Shown in pieces: positions 1 through 6,205 of a stretch of 6,333 nt of DNA (its first letter is position 1; every line of letters starts with the position of its first letter). The notes below the pieces were generated by a model. It was not told the origin of the DNA, did no database searches, and saw only the letters and a list, made by a program, of their open reading frames with translations. This DNA comes from Lentisphaeria bacterium (GTDB lineage Bacteria; Verrucomicrobiota; Lentisphaeria; Oligosphaerales; Oligosphaeraceae), in assembly GCA_016302725.1 (NCBI GenBank), contig JAEDNB010000121.1:1-6333 (forward strand), given 5' to 3'. A program made the translations under genes and the position numbers.

Positions 1-86
1 TCGACATGGTGGAAACCGGGGAAAACGTCTGGTCCGACTGCTGCATCTGCGCCATCGTGGACAAGGCCATGGCAAAGGAGGAGTAG
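1..86 (+). CDS. C-terminal fragment of an unidentified protein
   Basis: The frame with codons starting at position 3 is open from the window edge and ends in TAG at 84-86. It gives about 27 residues ending in VDKAMAKEE, with a cysteine-rich stretch DCCIC in the middle. The start and most of the gene lie left of the window. The tail looks like a hydrophilic C-terminal helix, and the C-rich third codon positions match the downstream gene, which supports real coding. I do not recognise the family. A sugar-metabolism enzyme such as a Gfo/Idh/MocA oxidoreductase would fit beside a glycoside hydrolase, but that is a guess from context only. It is separated from the next gene by 85 bases with no visible terminator, so co-transcription is possible. 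Confidence 0.55.
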   Translation, partial: DMVETGENVWSDCCICAIVDKAMAKEE

Positions 87-171
87 CCCCCCTGGCCCTC
101 CCCACGTCAATCCCCCAACACAGCAATAACACCCCCTAGACCTTCCCTTTCCCTTCCGGCCCCCCCTTCCC

Positions 172-2205
172 ATGAAAAAGCACGCCCTCCGCTTCCGCCA
201 GGTCCACCTGGACTTCCACACCTCCGGCCAAATCCCCGGCATCGGGACACGTTTCCAAAAGGGGGAGTGGCAGAAAACCCTCCAGGAAGCCCACGTGGAC
301 TCCATCACCCTCTTCGCCAAATGCCACCATGGCTGGCACTACAACAACACCGAAGTGGGACACCGCCACCCCGGCCTCTCCTTCGACCTCCTCCGGGCAC
401 AGTTCGACGCCTGCAAGGAAATCAACGTCAACGCCCCCATCTATCTCTCTGCGGGGCTGGACGACGCCATGCTGGCGGAGCATCCGGAGTGGCTGGCCAT
501 CCATGTGGACCTGAAGACCATGACCCCCGTGGCCCAGAGCAACCTGGATCCCGGCTTCCACAAGGCCTGCTTCAACTCCCCCTATGTGGAGCATCTCTGC
601 AAGGAAATCCAGGAGGTCCTCCGCCAATTCCCCAACTGCGACGGCATCTTCCTGGACATCATCCACCAGGCTCCCTGCGCCTGCGAACACTGCATGAAGC
701 GCCTCCGGGAAAAGGGCCTGGACCCCCACAACCCCGACCATCTTCTCCAAATCGCCCAGGAGGGACTGGAGCGCTACTACAAGCTCACCACCGCCGCCGT
801 CAAGGAGATGGACCCCGACATGCCCATCTTCCACAACTCCGGCCACGTCACCCCCGGCAAGCGGCAGCTCCTGGAAAACTACTTCTCCCACCTGGAACTG
901 GAGTCCCTGCCCACGGGCGGCTGGGGCTACGACCATTTCGCCCTCTCCGCCAAGTACGTGGGCAACCTCCCCTTTGATTTCCTGGGCATGACCGGCAAGT
1001 TCCACACCAGCTGGGGGGAGTTCGGCGGCTACAAGAACCCCAACGCCCTCCGCTACGAGTGCGCCGCCATGCTGGCCTTCGGCGCAAAGTGCAGCATCGG
1101 AGACCAGCTCCATCCCTGCGGGAAACTGGATGAATCCACCTACCGCCTGATTGGCCGCGCCTACCAGGAGGTGGAGCAGAAGGAGCCCTGGTGCGGAAAT
1201 GTCCACAACGTGGCCGACATCGCCATCCTGGCCAAGGCCGCCGTGGAAGGCAGCGCAGACCGGGAAATCCACGGCGACATCGGGGCGGGACGCATCCTCC
1301 TGGAAGGCCATTTCCTCTTCGACATCATCGACACGGAGATGGATTTCCGGAAATACCGCCTCATCATCCTCCCCGACGACATCGCCATCCCCCCCGCCCT
1401 CCAGAAACGCCTCCAGGAATACCTGGACCAGGGCGGACACCTCCTCCTCACCGGCAGGAGCGGCCTGGATGAAAAGGGACAGCCCCTCTTCGACCTGGGA
1501 GCCAAACTCCAGGGGGAAAGCCCCTACAAGGTGGACTACATGCTGCCCATCCCGGAACTCCAGGGGACCGACGTGGACTCCCCCATGGTGATGTACTTCC
1601 CCAGCCAGCGCCTGGTGCCCACCACCGGACGCTCCCTGGGGGATGTCTACGACCCCTATTTCAACCGGACCGACCACGACCACTTCTGCTCCCACCAGCA
1701 CACTCCCTACCGCCCCGACCCCAGCGGCTTCGCCCTGGGCGTCTCCACCCCCCAGGTCACCTATCTCGCCCATCCCGCCTTCACCATCTACAAGGGATGG
1801 GGTTGCGTGCCCGTCGCCCAGTATCTCCGCAAGGTGGTGCGCCTGGCCCTGGGAGGGGAACCCCGGCTGCTCTGCAACCTGCCCTCCACCGCGCGGGTCA
1901 ATGTGATGGAACAGCCCGAAAAGGCGCGGACCATCGTCCACCTGCTCAACGCCAACGTCATTCCCCGTGGAGGGGACAAGACCATCAACGGCGTGGCGCT
2001 CTGGGGCAACGGCATCGTCATCGAGGAACTGGCGCCCCTCCGGAACACCACCGTCTCCTTCCAGGCGGAGAAGCCCGTGAAGAGCGTCACCCTGGAACCC
2101 CAGGGCGCCCCGCTCCCCTTCCAGTGCGATGAAAAGGGACGGGTCTCCTTCACCGTGGAGGAGTTCACCTGCCACCAGATGGTGGTCCTCCACTACGACG
2201 CCTAG
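172..2205 (+). CDS. GHL6/GH42-like intracellular glycoside hydrolase with beta-galactosidase trimerisation-like domain
   Basis: This 677-residue protein probably cleaves glycosidic bonds in the cytoplasm; there is no signal peptide or membrane segment. Residues 1-340 look like the TIM barrel of the hypothetical glycosyl hydrolase 6 (GHL6) type. Motifs seen are HLDFHTS (12-18), LFAKCHHGW (47-55), HPEWLA (104-109), DGIFLDI (157-163), a CACEHC cysteine cluster (169-174) resembling structural zinc sites in GH42-like enzymes, and a TSWGEFGGY segment (279-287). Asp162, Glu242/Glu244 and Glu283 are candidate catalytic acids, by inference. Residues 345-565 resemble the class I amidotransferase-like trimerisation domain of GH42 enzymes (YRLIILPDD, then YLDQGGHLLLTG). 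Residues 575-677 look like a beta-rich C-terminal domain. The ATG is well fixed: an in-frame TAA lies at 127-129 and no other start codon lies between. No Shine-Dalgarno is present. Related architectures include alpha-L-fucosidases (GH151) and beta-galactosidase-like proteins, so the substrate cannot be assigned from sequence alone. The class is fairly secure; the specific activity is not. Confidence 0.85.
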   Translation: MKKHALRFRQVHLDFHTSGQIPGIGTRFQKGEWQKTLQEAHVDSITLFAKCHHGWHYNNTEVGHRHPGLSFDLLRAQFDACKEINVNAPIYLSAGLDDAMLAEHPEWLAIHVDLKTMTPVAQSNLDPGFHKACFNSPYVEHLCKEIQEVLRQFPNCDGIFLDIIHQAPCACEHCMKRLREKGLDPHNPDHLLQIAQEGLERYYKLTTAAVKEMDPDMPIFHNSGHVTPGKRQLLENYFSHLELESLPTGGWGYDHFALSAKYVGNLPFDFLGMTGKFHTSWGEFGGYKNPNALRYECAAMLAFGAKCSIGDQLHPCGKLDESTYRLIGRAYQEVEQKEPWCGNVHNVADIAILAKAAVEGSADREIHGDIGAGRILLEGHFLFDIIDTEMDFRKYRLIILPDDIAIPPALQKRLQEYLDQGGHLLLTGRSGLDEKGQPLFDLGAKLQGESPYKVDYMLPIPELQGTDVDSPMVMYFPSQRLVPTTGRSLGDVYDPYFNRTDHDHFCSHQHTPYRPDPSGFALGVSTPQVTYLAHPAFTIYKGWGCVPVAQYLRKVVRLALGGEPRLLCNLPSTARVNVMEQPEKARTIVHLLNANVIPRGGDKTINGVALWGNGIVIEELAPLRNTTVSFQAEKPVKSVTLEPQGAPLPFQCDEKGRVSFTVEEFTCHQMVVLHYDA

Positions 2206-2210
2206 TGCCC

Positions 2211-2355
2211 TGCAAAGGCCGGCCATGCGCCCCAGGCGGCGACAGGCGCGCATTTCCTTGGCCTGGACGGGACCCCACGGGGAAAGCCCGATTCTTCCCT
2301 CCCGGCCACCCAATTGTTTCGCCCTCCCCCATCCCCGCATGGCCGGCCTTGTGCA
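2211..2355. repeat. Near-perfect inverted repeat flanking a 106-base spacer core
   Basis: The left arm is 2211-2229 and the right arm 2336-2355. They are complementary over 19 bases apart from one extra base in the right arm. The uninterrupted core is the 15-mer AAGGCCGGCCATGCG (2215-2229) against its reverse complement at 2336-2350. The 7-mer TGCAAAG also occurs as a direct repeat at 2211-2217 and 2352-2358, overlapping the ends. The core holds a small internal hairpin (CGGG 2268-2271 with CCCG 2287-2290). The element fills most of the 183-base gap between the hydrolase and the phosphatase. It could be a MITE- or REP/BIME-like repeat or a structured RNA in the mRNA. No transposase is present. 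The repeat itself is directly visible; its nature is unknown. Confidence 0.6.
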
Positions 2356-2388
2356 AAGCGCTGGCAGGATTGGAACAACGACACCCCC

Positions 2389-2859
2389 ATGAACCTGCTT
2401 TTCGTCTGCCATGGAAATATCTGCCGGAGTCCCATGGCGGAATTCGTGATGAAGGAATTGGCGCGCCAGGCCGGATGGACCGGCCTCCGCGTCGACTCCG
2501 CCGCCCTCCACACCGATGAGCTGGGAAGCGACATCCACCCGGGCACCCGACGCCTCCTCCGACAGCACGGAATCCCCTTCACCCCGCGAAAGGCCTGGCT
2601 CCTCACCCCCCGGGAGGCCCAGGCCTACGACCTCCTCGTGGGCATGGACGAGGCCAACCGCGGGGACCTGCGGAGGCTTCTGCCCCTCCCTCTGCACCCC
2701 AGGATCCATCTCCTCCTGGACTGGTCCCCCCGCCCCCGGGATATCGCCGACCCCTGGTATACCGACAACTTCGAGCAAACCTACCAGGATGTCCTCCAGG
2801 GCTGCCAATCCCTCCTGGAAGCCCTGCACAGGACGCCCCCCCCGGAAAGCCATTCGTAA
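2389..2859 (+). CDS. Low-molecular-weight protein tyrosine phosphatase
   Basis: This 156-residue cytoplasmic enzyme should hydrolyse phosphotyrosine, or a similar phosphoester, through a cysteinyl-phosphate intermediate. The N-terminal P-loop CHGNICRS contains the C-X5-R signature, with nucleophile Cys7 and Arg13. The general-acid loop is DPWY with Asp121, and the length matches the family. The spacing of Cys7 from the N-terminus matches the family, so I start at ATG 2389 rather than at the in-frame TTG at 2314, which would add 25 Pro- and Arg-rich residues from the spacer. No good Shine-Dalgarno lies before this ATG; a GGCAGGA at 2363-2369 is too far away. Relatives include regulators of tyrosine kinases in exopolysaccharide synthesis (Wzb-like) and the related arsenate reductases. 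No kinase, capsule or arsenic gene is visible here, so the target is unknown. It lies 183 bases after the hydrolase and 146 bases before feoA1, probably separate from both. Confidence 0.93.
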   Translation: MNLLFVCHGNICRSPMAEFVMKELARQAGWTGLRVDSAALHTDELGSDIHPGTRRLLRQHGIPFTPRKAWLLTPREAQAYDLLVGMDEANRGDLRRLLPLPLHPRIHLLLDWSPRPRDIADPWYTDNFEQTYQDVLQGCQSLLEALHRTPPPESHS

Positions 2860-2909
2860 CCTATGGCGGAGGGAATATCGCAAAGCCCCCCAGGAAACAG
2901 GAAAAATAT

Positions 2910-2934
2910 CCGCCCATGCCCTGGGGCTGGGCGG
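2910..2934 (+). promoter_or_regulatory. Stem-loop in the feo leader (first)
   Basis: CCGCCCA at 2910-2916 pairs perfectly with TGGGCGG at 2928-2934. Inside, after one bulged T, GCC (2918-2920) pairs with GGC (2925-2927) around a four-base loop. There is no T-run afterwards, so it is not a standard intrinsic terminator. The sequence TCCGCC (2909-2914) could instead pair with GGCGGA at 2865-2870, just after the phosphatase stop, giving a mutually exclusive fold. This is consistent with, but does not prove, a regulatory leader. I do not recognise a known riboswitch class or a Fur box. Confidence 0.4.
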
Positions 2935-2948
2935 CAGGGCTTACATTA

Positions 2949-2986
2949 GGCTCCGCTCCCGTGGAATGCCTCCACGGGCGGGAGCC
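2949..2986 (+). promoter_or_regulatory. Strong stem-loop just upstream of feoA1
   Basis: CCCGTGGA (2958-2965) pairs perfectly with TCCACGGG (2971-2978) around a five-base loop ATGCC. The stem continues, past a bulge and a mismatch, with GGCTCC (2949-2954) against GGAGCC (2981-2986), giving about 15 pairs in total. It ends 6 bases before the AGGGA ribosome binding site of feoA1, so it could affect translation or protect the 5' end of the mRNA. No T-run follows it, which argues against a terminator for the phosphatase. Confidence 0.5.
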
Positions 2987-2992
2987 CTTGCC

Positions 2993-2997
2993 AGGGA
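2993..2997 (+). promoter_or_regulatory. Ribosome binding site of feoA1
   Basis: AGGGA lies 8 bases before ATG 3006. It decides the start of feoA1, because another in-frame ATG at 2916 would add 30 residues with no FeoA character and would run through the two leader stem-loops. Confidence 0.7.
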
Positions 2998-3005
2998 AAA
3001 AGACC

Positions 3006-3218
3006 ATGAAGCCCATTACGGAAGCGCATTTTGGCCAGACGGTGACCATCTTGAAAGTATCGGGGGATTTGCGCACCCGACGTCATTTGGCGGACCTTGG
3101 GTGTGTCATCAACGCGAAGGTCACCATTGTCAACGAGCAGGATGGGGATCTCATCCTGAAGGTCCGGGGCGCCCGGGTGGCCATCGGGGCCTCCATGGCG
3201 CGGGAAATCTACATTTAG
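3006..3218 (+). CDS. feoA: FeoA-family ferrous iron transport accessory protein (first copy)
   Basis: This 70-residue protein is a single FeoA (SH3-like beta-barrel) domain. Visible family features are the segment RRHLADLGCV (25-34) and the C-terminal half with LILKVRGARVAI, the usual FeoA pattern of a strand plus VRG followed by a small hydrophobic strand. FeoA proteins are cytoplasmic and are thought to bind FeoB and support its transport activity. The gene is first in a feoA-feoA-feoB operon, with 16 bases to the next start. Its codon use is more mixed than that of its neighbours (several TTG, GAT and CGT codons), while feoB and the hydrolase favour C in third position. It differs clearly from the second FeoA, so this is not a recent duplication. 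Confidence 0.9.
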   Translation: MKPITEAHFGQTVTILKVSGDLRTRRHLADLGCVINAKVTIVNEQDGDLILKVRGARVAIGASMAREIYI

Positions 3219-3221
3219 CCT

Positions 3222-3227
3222 GGGGGA
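3222..3227 (+). promoter_or_regulatory. Ribosome binding site of feoA2
   Basis: GGGGGA lies 7 bases before ATG 3235, in the 16-base gap after the feoA1 stop. Together with the feoA1 site and a GGAG at 3450-3453 before feoB, it shows that the feo genes use conventional Shine-Dalgarno sites, unlike the hydrolase and phosphatase. Confidence 0.6.
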
Positions 3228-3234
3228 AAAGAGC

Positions 3235-3456
3235 ATGAAGACGTTGAAGGACTTGAAAGTGGGCGAGAGTGCGTCGGTGGTGCGCCTGAACAGCACCGGG
3301 GCCACCCGCCGCAGGCTGCTGGACATGGGCCTGACCAAGGGGGTGAAGGTCACCCTGCGCAAGGTCGCCCCCCTGGGGGACCCGCTGGAAATCACCCTGC
3401 GGGGATACGAACTCTCCCTGCGGAAATCGGAAGCGGAACTCATCGAGGTGGAGTAG
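3235..3456 (+). CDS. feoA: FeoA-family ferrous iron transport accessory protein (second copy)
   Basis: This 73-residue FeoA-domain protein fits the family more canonically than the first copy. It has LKVGESASVVRLN at the start, RRRLLDMGLTKGVKVTL in the middle, then APLGDPLEITLRGYELSLRKSEA, matching the usual pattern of PxGDP followed by a strand, RGY and SLR. Its role is to assist FeoB at the inner face of the membrane. The stop codon lies 6 bases before the feoB ATG, and the likely feoB ribosome binding site (GGAG 3450-3453) sits inside its last codons, so translation of the two is probably coupled. Two separate feoA genes before feoB is a known arrangement in several anaerobic lineages. Confidence 0.95.
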   Translation: MKTLKDLKVGESASVVRLNSTGATRRRLLDMGLTKGVKVTLRKVAPLGDPLEITLRGYELSLRKSEAELIEVE

Positions 3457-3462
3457 CGCCCC

Positions 3463-6078
3463 ATGTCCAGAATCCTTCATATCGGGCTGGCGGGCAACCC
3501 GAACTGCGGAAAGACCACCCTCTTCAACGCCCTGACGGGAAGCAACCAGTATGTAGGAAACTGGCCCGGCGTCACGGTGGAGAAGAAAGACGGGCGCCTG
3601 GTGCGGCACGAGGAGGTGGTCCTCCAGGACCTCCCCGGCACCTACTCCCTCTCCCCCTACTCCCAGGACGAGGTGGTCACCAGAAACTATCTCCTGAACG
3701 AAAGCCCCGACGCCATCATCAACATCGTGGACGCGACGAACATCGAGCGCAATCTCTACCTGACCACCCAGCTCCTGGAGCTGAACATCCCCATGGTCGT
3801 GGCCGTCAACATGATGGACCTCTTCAACCGGAACGGGGACAAACTGGACCCGGAACTGCTCTCCCAGGAGCTGGGCTGCCCGGTCCTGCCCATCTCCGCC
3901 CTCACGGGGGAAGGACTGGAGAAACTGGAGGAGGTGGCCATCCGCCAGGCAAGCCAGAGCCAGGTCAGCGAACGCCCCCATATCTATAGCGGCAGTGTGG
4001 AACACGCCATCGCCCACATCGAGGAATCCATCCAGGACAAGGTGGAGGAGCGCCATCTGCGCTGGTATGCGGTGAAGGTCTTCGAGCGGGACGAGAAGGT
4101 AATCGGCAGCCTGGGGCTGCCCGCCGACGTCATGGCACACCTGGAGAAGCACATCCAGGACTGCGAGCGGGAATTGGACGACCTCTCCGACGGCATCATC
4201 ACCAACCAGAGGTATGCCTCCATTGCCAGGTTCCTGGACCGGGCGGTGGTGCACAAGAACGCCAGCGGAAGCCTGACCACCTCCGACAAAATCGACCTGG
4301 TGGTCACCAGCCGGGTCTTCGCCCTTCCCCTTTTCGCCTTGATCATCTGGGGAATGTACTACATCTCCGTCACCACCGTGGGGGCCTGGCTCACCCAATG
4401 GGTGAACAGCGGGCTCTTCGGCGAAGGCTGGTTCCTTCCCCAATGCCAACGGGCCTTCCTCCTGGAGCAAAGGGAGTACCAGGAGGCGGCCTACCTGGCC
4501 CATCCCCTCTCCCCGGAGGAGTTCGAGGCCTTGCGCCAGGGCGCCGGCGCCCCCGCCGCCCTCCGGCCCACGACCCAGGCCACAGGTCCTTCCGCCACCA
4601 CGCCCCCTTCCGCCGCCATGCCCCTTTCCCCGGAAGACACCCTCCTGGCCATTGCCCGCTTCCTCCGCTACGACAGCCCTGCGGAGATGCCTCCCCAGGC
4701 CTACCCCCATTTCCTCCAGGACCATGGCCTGGCTGGACTCGCCTGCCTGCCCGCCCCCGAAGGCGAGGATGGCGGCGCGGAGGTGCGCCCCGTGACGGAA
4801 AAGGCACGCCAGGAGGCGCGGCTTCTCCTGGAGCGCAGGGGGCCGCCCCAGCCCTGGGAATTCCGTGGCTGGGTTCCCGGAATCCCGGCGTTGGCCAGCA
4901 GGCTGCTGGACCGCCTGGGCGCAGGGGAGATTGCCCGGAGCCTGGTCATGGACGCCGCCATCGGCGGCGTGGGGACCGTCCTGGGCTTTGTCCCCCAGAT
5001 TCTCCTGGTCTTCCTCTTCCTGGCCTTCCTGGAGGATTGCGGCTACATGTCCCGTGTGGCCTTCATCATGGACCGGCTGCTGCGGCGCTTTGGGCTGTCG
5101 GGCAAATCCTTCATTCCCATGATTGTGGGGGCGGGATGCGGGGTGCCCGCCATCATGGCCGCCCGCACCATCGAAAACGAGAAGGACAGGCGGATGACCA
5201 TCATGCTTTCCACCTTCATTCCCTGCGGGGCGAAGATGGAGGTGGTGGCCATGATTACCCTGGCCTGCTTCCCCGGCTCCGTCTGGGTGGCTCCCAGCAT
5301 GTATTTCATCGGCGTGGCCATCATCGTCCTGACGGGCATCGCCTTGAAGAAGACCCGCCCCTTCTCCGGGGAGCCAGCCCCCTTCGTCCTGGAACTCCCC
5401 GCCTACCACATGCCCACCATGAAAAACCTTTTCCTCCACACCTGGGACCGGGGAAAGGATTTCTGCATCAAAGCGGGAACCGTCATTTTCCTCGCCTGCC
5501 TCTTCCTGTGGACCCTCCATGCCTTCTCCTGGGACCTCCATTTCGTGGGCAAGGATGTGGACCGCTCCATCCTCGCCCACATCGGACGCTTCTTCGCCTG
5601 GTTCTTCCGCCCCATCGGGCTGGGGGACTGGCGCAGCGCCGTGGCCATCCTCTCCGCCACCTTCGCCAAGGAACAGGCCACGGGAACCCTGGGCGTCCTC
5701 TCCCACGCAGGAGGGGCGGGCATCGTGGAAGTCATCGCCCAGATGTTCCAGGAGTTCAACCCCGCCCATCCTGAGCTGGCAGCCCTCTCCTTCCTCCTCA
5801 TCAACCTCTTCGCCCCACCCTGCCTGGTGGCCGTCATCACCGCCTTCCGGGAAATGGGCAGAAGAAACTGGGGCATCCTGACCGTCCTGATGCAACTGTG
5901 CATCGGATACTCCCTCTCGGTGGTGGTCTATCAACTGGGGGCAAAATACTGGGATGGAGCCCCCTTCACCTGGGGCACCGCCGTCGCCTGGCTCCTCCTC
6001 CTCCTGGCCCTTTGGCTGGTTCTCCGCCCCGACCAATGGAAGAAGGGATGGCCCAAGAGGACATCCTCTGTAAAATAG
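3463..6078 (+). CDS. feoB: FeoB ferrous iron transporter with an enlarged TM1-TM2 loop
   Basis: This 871-residue membrane protein imports Fe(II). The N-terminal G domain has all motifs: GNPNCGKT (11-18), PGVTVE (35-40, switch Thr38), DLPGT (56-60), NMMD (116-119) and SALTG (145-149). A helical regulatory region (about 165-270) follows, then the transmembrane part. TM1 is near 281-305 and TM2 near 496-522, with later segments near 550-566, 576-600, 608-627, 669-687, 723-745, 772-795, 803-826 and 837-855. Conserved stretches include FLEDCGYMSR (522-531), VGAGCGVPAIMAART (555-569, Cys559), IPCGAKMEV (586-594, Cys588), ELPAYHMPT (644-652), FAKEQATGTLGVL (734-746) and a late APPC (Cys787). At 871 residues it is longer than E. 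coli FeoB (773) because of about 150 extra residues between TM1 and TM2 (about 325-474). It also lacks the long E. coli loop after the AKE motif. No feoC is visible downstream. Confidence 0.97.
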   Translation: MSRILHIGLAGNPNCGKTTLFNALTGSNQYVGNWPGVTVEKKDGRLVRHEEVVLQDLPGTYSLSPYSQDEVVTRNYLLNESPDAIINIVDATNIERNLYLTTQLLELNIPMVVAVNMMDLFNRNGDKLDPELLSQELGCPVLPISALTGEGLEKLEEVAIRQASQSQVSERPHIYSGSVEHAIAHIEESIQDKVEERHLRWYAVKVFERDEKVIGSLGLPADVMAHLEKHIQDCERELDDLSDGIITNQRYASIARFLDRAVVHKNASGSLTTSDKIDLVVTSRVFALPLFALIIWGMYYISVTTVGAWLTQWVNSGLFGEGWFLPQCQRAFLLEQREYQEAAYLAHPLSPEEFEALRQGAGAPAALRPTTQATGPSATTPPSAAMPLSPEDTLLAIARFLRYDSPAEMPPQAYPHFLQDHGLAGLACLPAPEGEDGGAEVRPVTEKARQEARLLLERRGPPQPWEFRGWVPGIPALASRLLDRLGAGEIARSLVMDAAIGGVGTVLGFVPQILLVFLFLAFLEDCGYMSRVAFIMDRLLRRFGLSGKSFIPMIVGAGCGVPAIMAARTIENEKDRRMTIMLSTFIPCGAKMEVVAMITLACFPGSVWVAPSMYFIGVAIIVLTGIALKKTRPFSGEPAPFVLELPAYHMPTMKNLFLHTWDRGKDFCIKAGTVIFLACLFLWTLHAFSWDLHFVGKDVDRSILAHIGRFFAWFFRPIGLGDWRSAVAILSATFAKEQATGTLGVLSHAGGAGIVEVIAQMFQEFNPAHPELAALSFLLINLFAPPCLVAVITAFREMGRRNWGILTVLMQLCIGYSLSVVVYQLGAKYWDGAPFTWGTAVAWLLLLLALWLVLRPDQWKKGWPKRTSSVK
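4435..4884 (+). other. Insertion within FeoB between TM1 and TM2
   Basis: Residues about 325-474 of FeoB have no counterpart in E. coli-type FeoB, where TM1 is joined to TM2 by a short loop. Since the G domain before TM1 is cytoplasmic, this segment should face outside the cytoplasm. It begins with a charged helix-like part (328-358), continues with an Ala-, Pro- and Thr-rich linker (359-389), and then a second, mostly helical part (390-474) with WEFRGW near its end. It contains two cysteines (Cys328, Cys428). The reading frame runs through without a stop and codon use matches the rest of feoB. The limits are estimates by eye. Confidence 0.7.
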
Positions 6079-6109
6079 TTATAACTCTTTGAGATTCAAG
6101 GAGTTATAA
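6079..6109. repeat. 13-bp stem-loop abutting the feoB stop codon
   Basis: TTATAACTC (6079-6087) pairs perfectly with GAGTTATAA (6101-6109). The stem extends inward by four more pairs, one of them G-T, to a five-base loop AGATT (6092-6096). It starts on the first base after the TAG. The base after the hairpin on the + strand begins an A-run, not a T-run, so it is not a standard + strand terminator. On the minus strand it is followed by a weak T-rich stretch (CTATTTTAC). It may stabilise the 3' end of the feo mRNA, act as a secondary minus-strand terminator, or be a protein-binding palindrome. Confidence 0.55.
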
Positions 6110-6205
6110 AAACAAATCAACCTCAATAGAACTTCCTTCCTCCCCCCTCGCTGGTGCCAACTCTCTCTTCCTCTCCTGGCGGAAAAGTTTTCCAAGGAAG
6201 GACAG

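Noticed and set aside
2314..2388. N-terminal extension of the phosphatase from TTG 2314
   Set aside because: LMW phosphatases start only a few residues before the catalytic cysteine. The extension is Pro/Arg-rich spacer sequence and overlaps the right arm of the inverted repeat.
136..2883. 915-residue open frame on the minus strand
   Set aside because: It is in register with the hydrolase and phosphatase codons and arises from their C-ending bias. The product is low-complexity Gly/Val/Glu/His-rich, crosses gene boundaries and shows no recognisable domain.
2916..3005. Upstream start of feoA1 at ATG 2916
   Set aside because: It would add 30 non-FeoA residues through two strong hairpins. ATG 3006 has AGGGA at proper spacing and gives a normal FeoA length.
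2860..3005. Fur box or known metal riboswitch in front of feo
   Set aside because: I could not find a GATAATGATAATCATTATC-like palindrome or a recognisable NiCo-type consensus, so only unclassified stem-loops are reported.
3151..6036. 961-residue open frame on the minus strand
   Set aside because: It is the reverse-register shadow of feoA2 and feoB, with biased Gly/His/Asp/Glu composition and no family motif, while the sense strand encodes an intact FeoB.
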